DNA from: Oscillospiraceae bacterium
GTDB taxonomy: Bacteria > Bacillota > Clostridia > Oscillospirales > CAG-272
Assembly: GCA_015064885.1 (NCBI GenBank)
Contig: SVRJ01000022.1
Coordinates: forward strand, 1-38,736
Length of the DNA stretch: 38,736 bases
Direction: 5' to 3'
Translations under genes and position numbers: made by a program
The notes under the pieces: generated by a model
What the model was told of the DNA's origin: nothing
The model's input: only the letters and a program-made list of their open reading frames with translations
The model's database searches: none
Shown: piece by piece, positions 1-7,257 of the stretch
Layout of the letters: every line of letters starts with the position of its first letter
How positions within the stretch are numbered: the first letter of the stretch is position 1

Positions 1-334
1 CTATTCCCTGTGTGGCGTCAACGACAAGGAGGGCTCCCTCGCACGCATTGAGCGAGCGTGATACCTCGTAATTAAAGTCGACGTGACCCGGGGTGTCTAT
101 AAGATTAAGAACGTAATTTTTGCCGTCCTCAGCAGTATAGTCAAGGCGTACCGCACGCGCTTTTATAGTAATACCTCTTTCTCTTTCGAGATCCATATTG
201 TCGAGTATTTGTGCTTCCATCTCACGTGAGCTTACGGCATTTGTGAGCTCGAGTATTCTGTCCGCAAGCGTGCTTTTACCGTGGTCTATATGAGCGATTA
301 TAGAAAAATTTCTTATAAGGCTTTGGTCCTGCAT
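1..334 (-). CDS. lepA: Elongation factor 4 (LepA), N-terminal part, cut by the window edge
   Basis: Only the first 111 codons are present; the gene runs off the left edge. The reading begins [20 protein letters not shown], the P-loop of a translational GTPase. It is followed by the switch I region ([11 protein letters not shown]), which matches LepA rather than TypA or EF-G, and by the G3 motif DTPGH about 80 residues in. LepA is a ribosome-bound GTPase that acts on stalled or mistranslocated elongation complexes. The ATG at 334 is the only sensible start, preceded by an AAGG-type ribosome binding site. A sigma-A promoter lies about 50 bases upstream. The GTPase assignment is certain; the choice of LepA over related factors rests on the switch I wording. 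Confidence 0.93.
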   Translation of the reverse strand, partial: MQDQSLIRNFSIIAHIDHGKSTLADRILELTNAVSSREMEAQILDNMDLERERGITIKARAVRLDYTAEDGKNYVLNLIDTPGHVDFNYEVSRSLNACEGALLVVDATQGI

Positions 335-381
335 CTTTTAACCTTCCATGCTGAATTAACTGTATAACTTTGTGTATTGAT

Positions 382-410
382 ATTATATATCATTTTATTA
401 TTAAAGGCAA
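382..410 (-). promoter_or_regulatory. Sigma-A-type promoter of lepA
   Basis: On the minus strand TTGCCT (410-405) is followed by a 17-base spacer and TATAAT (387-382), giving a leader of roughly 40 bases before the lepA ATG. The 10-mer TGTATAACTT occurs at 361-370 and again at 411-420, bracketing the promoter exactly 50 bases apart. Confidence 0.7.
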
Positions 411-503
411 TGTATAACTTGTAAATTTTTCTGCAATTTTTCTTCCCGAAAAGACATCAAAGTCAAGATAGCAACATTTGTCCTTTAAATAGCGGATTTA
501 GTC

Positions 504-532
504 TTGAAAAAAAGCAAATACTGTCATATAAT
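504..532 (+). promoter_or_regulatory. Sigma-A-type promoter of the Gfo/Idh/MocA gene
   Basis: TTGAAA (504-509), a 17-base spacer and TATAAT (527-532). Transcription would start near 539, leaving a leader of about 90 bases that contains two inverted repeats before the ATG at 628. Confidence 0.75.
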
Positions 533-560
533 ATTATTGGTATTATTTATATGCCTATTT

Positions 561-579
561 TTGTCCGAAACACGGACAA
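561..579 (+). promoter_or_regulatory. Operator-like inverted repeat downstream of the promoter
   Basis: TTGTCCG (561-567), AAACA, CGGACAA (573-579) form a perfect 7-base inverted repeat with a 5-base centre, about 22 bases after the predicted transcription start. The position suits a repressor roadblock of the LacI/GntR kind. No regulator gene is adjacent, so the cognate protein is unknown. Confidence 0.45.
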
Positions 580-593
580 GCTTTAACTAAAGA

Positions 594-612
594 TACGCAA
601 AATTTTTGCGTA
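594..612 (+). promoter_or_regulatory. Leader hairpin just before the ribosome binding site
   Basis: TACGCAAA (594-601) and TTTGCGTA (605-612) pair perfectly around a 3-base loop. The arm ends directly before the GGAACGGAGAG ribosome binding site of the gene at 628, so the structure could affect initiation. It lacks a T-tract and is not a terminator. Confidence 0.4.
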
Positions 613-627
613 GGAACGGAGAGTGTT

Positions 628-1701
628 ATGACTGAAAAGAAGAGATGCGCTGTTATAGGCTACGGCGGTATGGGAAAATGGCACACAAGATATTTGCTTG
701 AGAGCGACGTTGCGATCCTTTCGGGCATATATGATATAAACCCCGAAAAGAGTAAGGAGGCCGAAGCAAACGGTATCCATGCATACGCCTCTTACGAGGA
801 GGTCCTTGAGGACAGCAGTATAGATTTCGTTACCATAGCTACTCCAAACGAGCTTCACAAGCCCCTCGCAATACAGGCTATGAAGGCCGGTAAGCACGTT
901 ATCAGTGAAAAGCCCGTCACGCTTTCAAGTGAGGACCTTCAGGAGATCTTCGATGCATCCGAAAAATACGGAAGACTTTTCACCACACACCAGAACAGAC
1001 GCTATGACGTTGACTACCTTATGATGAAGGCGGTTTACGCCTCGGGAGAGCTCGGAGACGTATTCGGTGTTGAATCGAGAATTCAGGGCTCAAGAGGTAT
1101 TCCCGGTGACTGGAGAGGCAAGAAGGAGCACGGCGGCGGAATGATACTCGACTGGGGTGTTCACCTTATAGATCAGATGCTCGGTATTATCAACGACAGA
1201 CTTATAAAGAAGGTATACTGCGTTTGCGATCACATAACCAACGCAGAGGTTGACGACGGATTCAAGCTCGATCTTATGTTCGAGGGTGATCTTACGGCAA
1301 GAATAGAGGTAGGAACCTCGCACTTTATTTCCCTCCCCAGATTTTATATGACCGGAACCAACGGCTCGGCAATAATAAGCGACTGGAGAGATAAGACAAA
1401 GATCGTATGCTGCAAAAACTGGGAAGAGAAGGACGTAAAGCCGGTAGTAACTGCTGCAGGCCTTACCAAGACAATGGCCCCCAGAAACGAAAATACCATC
1501 ACTACAAAAGAGATGGAGCGTCCCGATTCCGACGTACATAACTTCTACCGCAACTTTGTCCGCGCCATGAGCGGTGAAGAAGAACAGGACGTAACTCACG
1601 TTCAGCTTATGCGTTCTATGAAGATCATGGAGGCTGCTTTCGAATCTGACAGACTCGGAAGACCTGTTGACTTTGAAGATTTCCACGACGGAAGAAAGTA
1701 A
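628..1701 (+). CDS. Gfo/Idh/MocA-family oxidoreductase
   Basis: A 357-residue NAD(P)-dependent dehydrogenase of the glucose-fructose oxidoreductase / inositol dehydrogenase family, of normal length. An N-terminal Rossmann fold shows AVIGYGGMGKWHT (GxGxxG) near residue 9, the family signature EKPVTLS lies around residue 94, and the sugar-site segment GGGMILDWGVHLID, with the usual Asp and His, near residue 170. Members oxidise or isomerise sugars, inositols or sugar derivatives in the cytoplasm; the substrate cannot be read from sequence. The ATG follows a good ribosome binding site. The gene has its own promoter and an operator-like repeat, suggesting substrate-responsive control. No sugar transporter or kinase is in the window. 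Confidence 0.9.
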   Translation: MTEKKRCAVIGYGGMGKWHTRYLLESDVAILSGIYDINPEKSKEAEANGIHAYASYEEVLEDSSIDFVTIATPNELHKPLAIQAMKAGKHVISEKPVTLSSEDLQEIFDASEKYGRLFTTHQNRRYDVDYLMMKAVYASGELGDVFGVESRIQGSRGIPGDWRGKKEHGGGMILDWGVHLIDQMLGIINDRLIKKVYCVCDHITNAEVDDGFKLDLMFEGDLTARIEVGTSHFISLPRFYMTGTNGSAIISDWRDKTKIVCCKNWEEKDVKPVVTAAGLTKTMAPRNENTITTKEMERPDSDVHNFYRNFVRAMSGEEEQDVTHVQLMRSMKIMEAAFESDRLGRPVDFEDFHDGRK

Positions 1702-1734
1702 TAACATTCTGTCACATTTTGTTGTCATTACTCA

Positions 1735-1769
1735 TATTATGTATTGAGGCGCAAGCCCAAAACATAATA
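1735..1769 (+). promoter_or_regulatory. Hairpin ahead of the Cys-rich peptide gene
   Basis: TATTATGT (1735-1742) pairs with ACATAATA (1762-1769), with an inner GGC-GCAA-GCC stem carrying a GNRA-type tetraloop. It sits directly before the AAAGGAGA ribosome binding site. No clear -35/-10 pair was found for the peptide gene, so it may be co-transcribed with the oxidoreductase gene, and this hairpin may stabilise or process the message. Confidence 0.4.
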
Positions 1770-1786
1770 CCGAAAGGAGACAACAT

Positions 1787-1930
1787 ATGAATTGTCTTTG
1801 CAATCTTTTTGACAACAACACAGTTACGTGGATCATTATCATCGCTCTTCTCCTTATCCTCTTCTGTAACAACGGTTGCGGATACAGCTGCGGAACCACA
1901 TATAACAACGGCTGCGGTTGCGGTTGCTGA
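1787..1930 (+). CDS. 47-residue Cys/Gly-rich single-pass membrane peptide
   Basis: A very strong ribosome binding site (GAAAGGAGA, 7 bases before the ATG) precedes 47 codons. The protein has a short head with Cys3 and Cys5, a hydrophobic helix at residues 13-26, and a tail with six cysteines (27, 31, 35, 43, 45, 47) among Gly and Asn, including two NNGCG repeats. A 15-bp intrinsic terminator follows. The layout of one helix plus a Gly-rich tail resembles small sporulation-associated peptides (YjcZ type), but the sequence is different and I assign no function. Eight cysteines in 47 residues suggest metal binding, disulfides or thioether modification. Confidence 0.75.
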   Translation: MNCLCNLFDNNTVTWIIIIALLLILFCNNGCGYSCGTTYNNGCGCGC

Positions 1931-1957
1931 ACCTAAAACAGGTCCGAAAGAAGTATA

Positions 1958-1991
1958 AAAAGAGGCTGTCGCAGTAGCGGCAGCCTCTTTT
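1958..1991 (+). terminator. Intrinsic terminator after the Cys-rich peptide gene
   Basis: AAAAGAGGCTGTCGC and GCGGCAGCCTCTTTT pair over 15 bases with one G-U pair and a 4-base loop (AGTA), ending in TTTT. Confidence 0.85.
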
Positions 1992-2002
1992 CCCCGAGAA
2001 GC

Positions 2003-2028
2003 AAAGCCGCGGCATATGCCGCGGCTTT
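2003..2028 (-). terminator. Palindromic terminator-like stem, aldolase side
   Basis: A perfect 26-base palindrome centred on CATATG with AAAGCCGCGG arms, between the convergent peptide and aldolase genes. T-rich flanks exist on both sides, short on the minus side, so it may act in both directions. Confidence 0.6.
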
Positions 2029-2100
2029 TATCAATAATTATAAGTTATCTTTTCTCACGCTTCTTTGGATAGTCGAAGCTTTAATACGTTGACTGTTCTG

Positions 2101-3381
2101 TCAAAGCTTGAATGCGACCTCGATCTCTCTTATCTCCTCATCGCTTATCTTAACGATATCACATCCGTAGGAAGCTGTCTTGCAGATAGATTCAGCACCG
2201 TATTCCATTACTTCCATTCGGTCGTATGCATTGAGAAGCGAATTTCCGCAAACGATAGCACATTCGTTTTCGACGATAGCTATGGGGTCCTTCATATTGA
2301 GTGCGGATGCTACCTTTACGGGATCCTTTGCATATTCTTCAAGTGTAAATCTTGAGACGTTCTTGAGGCATATGTAGCTTTCGGGAATAAGTCTCGAATC
2401 AAACACCGCATCCGTGCATGCAAATGCCATCATATATGGAGCTACCGAGAAGGTGACCGCCTCAACGTCAGAATGAAGCTCAAATATCTTCTCAGCCATG
2501 AAAGCATACGCAGACGGCTTCTTACCGGCCTCACACACTCCGTCCTTGACATAAACTATGTCTGCGGGAGAAAGTGTATTAAGATCCTCGTCTGCGGGAG
2601 TTATGAGCATTCCTCCGTTTGAAAGTCTCGCGGCATAGGCTCCGCCGATCGACGAGAATATCTTATGCTCGTAAGAGCGTGCGCAAAGTCTGCAGAGCTC
2701 TTCCCTCTTGTCGGTTTCCTCGTTTGTTATCATTCTTTCCGAAAGATCTGCGCCTGAAATCGTAGGAATGTCTGTAGCTACCTCACCGCGGCTTCTGAGC
2801 GGACGGTGAAGCATAGTTGCATTGATTCCGGTTCTTGCTGCAAAATCCATCGCCTCAAACATAGCAAAAGCCATATCAAGAGATCTTGCACCGATAACCA
2901 CACCGTGATTTTCGAGAACAACGGTATCATATCCTTTTCTGAATTCCGAAGCGATGCTCTCTCCGAGTCTGTCGCTTCCGGGGAGCGCATATTTTGCTAT
3001 TCCCATAGCTCCGAAAAGGTCCGAAAGTCCGGGATATATATCAAGAGAGGGTATCTTTCTCATAAGGCTATAGGCTACGAGCGTAGGCGGATGGGCATGG
3101 AGGACCGCTCTGAGGTCGGGCCTTGAACGGAGAACTGCAAGATGGAAGGGATACTCGCTTGAAGGCTTGTGCGGGCCCACGATACTTCCGTCAGGTTTTA
3201 CGCACATAATATCTCTTCTTGTAAGGTTTCCCTTGTCAACCCCGCTGGGACTTATCCACATGTTGCCTTCATCATCCATTATAGAGAGATTTCCTCCGCT
3301 GGTGGTTGTAAGTCTGTGAAAATAAAGTCTGTTCATAACGTCAACTATGACGTCTGCAGGATGTTTCATGTTTTTTTTCAT
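2101..3381 (-). CDS. Tandem class II aldolase/adducin protein with a degenerate second domain
   Basis: 426 residues, about twice a single class II aldolase. Residues 5-205 form a complete domain: GGNLSI, SPSGVD, SSEYPFH, the zinc-binding HAHPP, and a third ligand in LENHGVV. Enzymes of this family (fuculose-, rhamnulose- and ribulose-phosphate aldolases or epimerases) are zinc-dependent cytosolic sugar-phosphate enzymes. Residues 215-426 repeat the fold's landmarks with active-site residues lost: HAHPP becomes FSVAP, SSEYPFH becomes PSAYAFM and ENHG becomes ENEC. The second half is therefore probably a non-catalytic structural or regulatory domain. Start at 3381 is supported by AAAGAGG six bases upstream; an internal ATG at 3369 is possible. 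The substrate is unknown. Confidence 0.85.
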   Translation of the reverse strand: MKKNMKHPADVIVDVMNRLYFHRLTTTSGGNLSIMDDEGNMWISPSGVDKGNLTRRDIMCVKPDGSIVGPHKPSSEYPFHLAVLRSRPDLRAVLHAHPPTLVAYSLMRKIPSLDIYPGLSDLFGAMGIAKYALPGSDRLGESIASEFRKGYDTVVLENHGVVIGARSLDMAFAMFEAMDFAARTGINATMLHRPLRSRGEVATDIPTISGADLSERMITNEETDKREELCRLCARSYEHKIFSSIGGAYAARLSNGGMLITPADEDLNTLSPADIVYVKDGVCEAGKKPSAYAFMAEKIFELHSDVEAVTFSVAPYMMAFACTDAVFDSRLIPESYICLKNVSRFTLEEYAKDPVKVASALNMKDPIAIVENECAIVCGNSLLNAYDRMEVMEYGAESICKTASYGCDIVKISDEEIREIEVAFKL

Positions 3382-3400
3382 AAAAACCTCTTTCTTTATA

Positions 3401-3428
3401 TTGACATAATATTTTTTTATGATATAAT
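3401..3428 (+). promoter_or_regulatory. Sigma-A-type promoter for the DUF6472-like gene
   Basis: TTGACA (3401-3406), 16-base spacer, TATAAT (3423-3428). It lies in the short intergenic stretch divergent from the aldolase gene, with a leader of about 27 bases to the ATG at 3462. Confidence 0.75.
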
Positions 3429-3461
3429 ATATTCAACTTGAACTTTAGAAAGGTAACTCCG

Positions 3462-3680
3462 ATGGATAAAAAAGCAAAGAACGTCTCTGTTCCCGAGGAT
3501 ACAGACTGCACCAGCTGCCTCTACTATGATTACGACGAGGACTACGGAGACTACGTATGTAATCTTTCTCTCGATGAGGACGAATTCGTACGCCTTACGG
3601 CATACGGTTCAAAAAGAAGTGTAAAATGTCCGTATTATCGCTTCTATGATGAATACAAATCGGTAAGACGCCAGAACTGA
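3462..3680 (+). CDS. DUF6472-like small Cys/Tyr-rich protein
   Basis: A 72-residue acidic, Tyr-rich protein. It has four cysteines in a metal-site-like layout (CTSC near residue 14, another Cys about 14 residues later in YVCNL, and CPYY near residue 57) and ends in DEYKSVRRQN. This pattern matches what I recall of the DUF6472 family, widespread in Clostridia and without known function; a small zinc-binding protein is plausible. The start at 3462 is preferred over an in-frame upstream codon at 3438 because AGAAAGG precedes it and the promoter would start transcription near 3435. The stop codon is one base from the stop of the convergent gene at 3682. Confidence 0.75.
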   Translation: MDKKAKNVSVPEDTDCTSCLYYDYDEDYGDYVCNLSLDEDEFVRLTAYGSKRSVKCPYYRFYDEYKSVRRQN

Positions 3681-3681
3681 G

Positions 3682-4635
3682 TTATTTCTCGCATTTAACG
3701 GTAAACTCATTTCCGTCCGTCGTGAAGACTATGCTTCCCGAGACGTCTGTTCTATATAGCTTTCCGACCGATTGGAGCGCCTTGAAGGTCTCCATCGTCT
3801 CTCTGTGAGGATGTCCGTAATCATTGTCGACCCCGCAGCTTATTACGGCATATGCGGGAGAGACCTTGCTGAAGAACTCCTTTGTGGTGGAGGTCGACGA
3901 GCCGTGATGTCCCGCCTTGAGAACGTCACAGTCGATGAGTGCTCTCGGTATGGAATCTATCATATCTCCCTCGGAAAGATCCTCCGCGTCACCCGTGAGA
4001 AGAACTGACGTATTACCGAGCTCCGCGCGTATTACGACACTGTAATTATTATAGTCGTCATAGGTTATCTTTGTGGGGGCAAGCACTGTCATCTTAAAAT
4101 CTCCGAGAGTATACGCCTCAAGCACCTTTGATTCGATGACCTCGCATTTTTCCTTTTCAATAAGGCTAAGCACCTTCATATACATGCTTGTGGTACAGTC
4201 TGTTTTGGGAATAATGACTCTCTTGACGTCAAATTCTTCAAGAACCGCATCGGCACCTCCGATGTGGTCCGCATGAGGATGAGTAAGCACGAGGTATTCT
4301 ATCTTTGACACCTTTTGCGCCTTCAGATAGTTAACAAAGTCGTCCTCCGTAGCGGATGGACCTGCATCTATAACGATATCTCCCTCGCTCGTTCGTATCA
4401 GAATACCGTCACCCTGACCGACGTCTATAAAGTGAAACTCCGCCTTTCCCTCTCCTACGTATTCTCCCGCAGGGAGCTCACCGTCTCCGAAGATGAAATC
4501 AGCATATTCGGGAAAGCACTTATAAAGGACGAATATTGCTACGACAACTACCGCTATAAGAATAAGTGCACCGTATTTTTTTGACTTTAAGAGCTTTATA
4601 ATTTGGCGCTGTCCGCTTTTCTTACGCTTTGCCAT
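3682..4635 (-). CDS. Membrane-anchored ComEC-like metallo-beta-lactamase-fold hydrolase
   Basis: 317 residues. A basic N-terminus is followed by one hydrophobic helix (about 20-42), then a metallo-beta-lactamase fold like the C-terminal domain of ComEC/Rec2. Motifs are DVGQGDGILI, the metal motif THPHADHIGG, VLLTGDAE and KAGHHGSST, so the binuclear site looks intact. ComEC-type domains are thought to be nucleases or phosphodiesterases. Stand-alone anchored versions are common in Firmicutes and need not serve competence; no comEA or channel domain is present here. The ATG at 4635 lies 2 bases after the hslO stop, with GGAGG inside hslO, so the pair is translationally linked. It is last in the murC operon. 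Confidence 0.85.
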   Translation of the reverse strand: MAKRKKSGQRQIIKLLKSKKYGALILIAVVVVAIFVLYKCFPEYADFIFGDGELPAGEYVGEGKAEFHFIDVGQGDGILIRTSEGDIVIDAGPSATEDDFVNYLKAQKVSKIEYLVLTHPHADHIGGADAVLEEFDVKRVIIPKTDCTTSMYMKVLSLIEKEKCEVIESKVLEAYTLGDFKMTVLAPTKITYDDYNNYSVVIRAELGNTSVLLTGDAEDLSEGDMIDSIPRALIDCDVLKAGHHGSSTSTTKEFFSKVSPAYAVISCGVDNDYGHPHRETMETFKALQSVGKLYRTDVSGSIVFTTDGNEFTVKCEK

Positions 4636-4637
4636 AA

Positions 4638-5543
4638 TTATTCCTCCGCTTTCTTATCGGATGAAAGATCACCTTCAAAGTCACTCTTTTTATATTTATA
4701 CGTCTTATCGCAGAATTTACATTCAACAGTCAGATAATCGCATCCGTTATCTTCAAGCTGCTCTGCAAAAAGCCTGTCAAGCTCCTTCTCTCCGAGTGAG
4801 AGCAGGGCTTTTTTTGTTCTTTCGCCGTTGCAGGTACACTTGTATGATACGTCGTATTCGTCAAATACGTCGAACTCTATATCCTTGAATGCGACCGCAA
4901 GTATTTCCTCGTTTGTCATTCCTCTGTCCACCATGCCCGAAATGTTTGACAGAAGAGACGAGTTCCTTTCTATAAGGTCTACCGTTGTCTCGTCAGCAAA
5001 CGGAAGCAGCTGAACTATTATTCCGCCTGCCGCCTTGCACGTATGATCAACGTCGACGAGGACTCCGAGTGCGCACAGAGTGGGAACCTGCTCACTTTTT
5101 GCAAAGTAGTTGGCAATATCTATTGCCACCTCACCGCTAACAAGCTCTACAGAACCGACAGACGGCTCGTTTTCTCCTTCATCCTTTATAATGCTGAGCG
5201 TTCCGCCGCCTACGATACCGGCAACGTCAAGCTTTCCGTCAGCGCGCAATGGTCTGTCTGCGGACGGATTGTGAATATATCCGCGTACGTTCCCCATGTA
5301 ATCAGAAACGGCTACCACACGTCCCGCGTCTCCGAGGGAGTTTATAACCAACGTAACCGTATCGTTTTCCTCACTGAAGCTGCTTCCGAGCATAGAGCAA
5401 GCAGAGAGCAACCGCCCGAGAAGCGCCGTTGCCGTTGGCGTGGGACGGTGTATTCTTATTGCCTCATTTACAATATCGGTTGAATTTATAACGAATGCAC
5501 GCGCGCTTCCGTCGCGTGTCATCGCTCTGAGTATTTTTGCCAT
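4638..5543 (-). CDS. hslO: 33 kDa redox-regulated chaperone Hsp33
   Basis: 301 residues from the ATG at 5543 (MAKILRAMTRDGSARAF), chosen because GGAG lies 8 bases upstream; a start 7 codons earlier would overlap the preceding gene. The N-terminal substrate-binding domain has RPTPTATALLGRLL near residue 30. The C-terminal redox switch keeps all four zinc cysteines as CTC (about residue 236) and CKFC (about 276). Hsp33 is a cytosolic holdase: oxidation of these cysteines releases zinc and activates binding to unfolding proteins, so the switch here should work. It sits between a helix-turn-helix protein gene (17-base gap) and the ComEC-like gene. Confidence 0.95.
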   Translation of the reverse strand: MAKILRAMTRDGSARAFVINSTDIVNEAIRIHRPTPTATALLGRLLSACSMLGSSFSEENDTVTLVINSLGDAGRVVAVSDYMGNVRGYIHNPSADRPLRADGKLDVAGIVGGGTLSIIKDEGENEPSVGSVELVSGEVAIDIANYFAKSEQVPTLCALGVLVDVDHTCKAAGGIIVQLLPFADETTVDLIERNSSLLSNISGMVDRGMTNEEILAVAFKDIEFDVFDEYDVSYKCTCNGERTKKALLSLGEKELDRLFAEQLEDNGCDYLTVECKFCDKTYKYKKSDFEGDLSSDKKAEE

Positions 5544-5560
5544 GTCTTTTCTCCGTAAAA

Positions 5561-6427
5561 TCAAATTATAATAAGTCTCTCTACCCTTCCCTCAATATCT
5601 CCGAGACTCTTTTCCGCATACTGTGTCTCTGTAAGATGAAGAGCGGAATACTCGGAAAAATTCATTTTTTCCAAAGCCTCTGCAAAATTTCGGTACACTG
5701 TTGCACGCTGAAGAAGAGACGAGAGAATATATATATCCTCTTTTGATACAAAGTTTACTATACCGTTTTTCTTATATTCCGAACGCACGTTTCCGCTGAC
5801 CGGATCTATATCTATAACTCTTTGTACATTCGTTCCCGCAAAGAAGAGCAGCAGTGCCGCGCTCTCGCACACCGAGCTGCATCTTCCCTCGTTAAACTGC
5901 TTTTTCTTCTCGTTGAAGTATGACCTTCTCATATCGGGAGTAAGCATCGAATACTCGAACGAAATTATAGAAAATTTCTTAAACAGCTCGTCCGGGCAGT
6001 CCCTCAGGGCGGTAAAATAACAGTACTGCGAATAATTTTCACATAACACAAAGGCATTTATATGCTCGTATGAAAGAGCCGCAAAAAGAAGCTTTCCACT
6101 TGCGGGATGAGCCTCGATAAGATCGAGAACGTAGTCCGCACATTCGCTTATTATCTTTTCGGTATCATCCGGTATTCTGTCCGATTCCCCGGGAAGCTTA
6201 AACGGCATCACCGAGGGAAGCTCTATTCTCCTGCTTCCTGCGAGTGCCTTTATATATTTTTTGTGTATTCGGTAATCAACAGGCTTTTCGGCATCCTCGG
6301 GTATCGACCAGCGTCCCTCTGAGAAGAAGGCTCCGCTGACTCTTCCGTCTCTGCAAAGGCGGTATACCCAGCTCTTGCTGACTCCCCATTTTTCGGCGAT
6401 CGAATCTACCCACAAATATTTAGTCAT
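5561..6427 (-). CDS. Helix-turn-helix protein with an unrecognised C-terminal region
   Basis: 288 residues. Residues 1-45 look like an excisionase/MerR-type winged helix (VDSIAEKWGVSKSWVYRLC, then GRVSGAF, then a W-I-P wing end). Residues 60-288 are mixed helical sequence with several Cys, Tyr and Phe and no domain I recognise. There is no recombinase or phage gene nearby, so a role in excision is unlikely; a DNA-binding regulator or nucleoid-associated role is possible. The ATG at 6427 has GGAGG 8-12 bases upstream. The gene lies between a methyltransferase and hslO with gaps of 26 and 17 bases, so it belongs to the murC operon. Confidence 0.7.
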   Translation of the reverse strand: MTKYLWVDSIAEKWGVSKSWVYRLCRDGRVSGAFFSEGRWSIPEDAEKPVDYRIHKKYIKALAGSRRIELPSVMPFKLPGESDRIPDDTEKIISECADYVLDLIEAHPASGKLLFAALSYEHINAFVLCENYSQYCYFTALRDCPDELFKKFSIISFEYSMLTPDMRRSYFNEKKKQFNEGRCSSVCESAALLLFFAGTNVQRVIDIDPVSGNVRSEYKKNGIVNFVSKEDIYILSSLLQRATVYRNFAEALEKMNFSEYSALHLTETQYAEKSLGDIEGRVERLIII

Positions 6428-6453
6428 TCAAAAAATCCTCCGAAAAACTTTTA

Positions 6454-7224
6454 TTACTTTATACATTCCGCCACAAAAAAGATTCTTTCGTCATCATCGC
6501 GCGGTGCTCTTCCGTCAGTGTCTCCACATATCGCACGCAAAGCAAAGCCCGATGCGGAAAGAAGCTTTTCTATATATTCCGTTTTATACATTCTCTGATA
6601 CTGAAGCTCGTCGGCACGCAGATAGGTCTGCTTTTCGGTTTCGGTGAAGGCTGTAAGAGAAAACTCGCATATCTCGCTCTCTCTGTCGTACATATTCTGC
6701 CATGCGCAAAAATACTTATAACCCTCTATCTCACCGTTGTATAAAAAGGAATTATTGGCGTACACGTTTTTAAATTTGTATTCACTTGAAACGTCGAATA
6801 TGAAAAGTCCGCCGGGAATAAGATAGTTATGAACACAGGCAAGCGTCTTCTCGAGGTCTCCGTCCTCTGTAAGATAGTTTATTCCGTCAAGAGTACACAC
6901 ACATGCGTCCACAGTACCGTAAAGCTCAAAGCAGGTCATATTCTGACAGAGATACAGTATGTTATCCTGGCGATTCTTCTCATATGCTCTGTCCTTGGCA
7001 ACGCACAGCATATCGAAGGAAAGATCGATGCCCGTCATATCATAGCCTCTTTTGTCAAGCTCCTCCGTCATAGCGCCCGTTCCGCAAGCAAGGTCAAGAA
7101 CGAGGATCGGCTTTTCGCTCATATACTTTTTAAAGCAGCTTTCATAAAAATCCGCAAACGCAGAGTAGTCCACGCTTTTGTTTATATCGTCATATATTCC
7201 GTAAATAGCCGAATAGCTCTCCAA
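6454..7224 (-). CDS. Class I SAM-dependent methyltransferase, TTG start
   Basis: 256 residues with a Rossmann-type methyltransferase core: motif I VLDLACGTGAMTEEL near residue 42, an acidic residue ending beta-2 (MTGIDLS) and a post-I loop with CTLDGINYL. This resembles small-molecule methyltransferases of the UbiE/YcgJ class; the substrate is unknown. The reading frame opens with TTG, with GAGG about 8 bases upstream and no in-frame ATG before the conserved DDINKSVDYSAFADFY segment, so TTG is probably the true start. It lies 33 bases after murC. Confidence 0.85.
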   Translation of the reverse strand: MESYSAIYGIYDDINKSVDYSAFADFYESCFKKYMSEKPILVLDLACGTGAMTEELDKRGYDMTGIDLSFDMLCVAKDRAYEKNRQDNILYLCQNMTCFELYGTVDACVCTLDGINYLTEDGDLEKTLACVHNYLIPGGLFIFDVSSEYKFKNVYANNSFLYNGEIEGYKYFCAWQNMYDRESEICEFSLTAFTETEKQTYLRADELQYQRMYKTEYIEKLLSASGFALRAICGDTDGRAPRDDDERIFFVAECIK

Positions 7225-7257
7225 GATCCAAACCTCTTTTCTGTTTACCGTTGCGCC

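Noticed and set aside
5561-6427. Phage or mobile-element origin for the excisionase-like protein
   Set aside because: No integrase, relaxase, capsid or repeat is nearby and the gene lies tightly inside a housekeeping operon.
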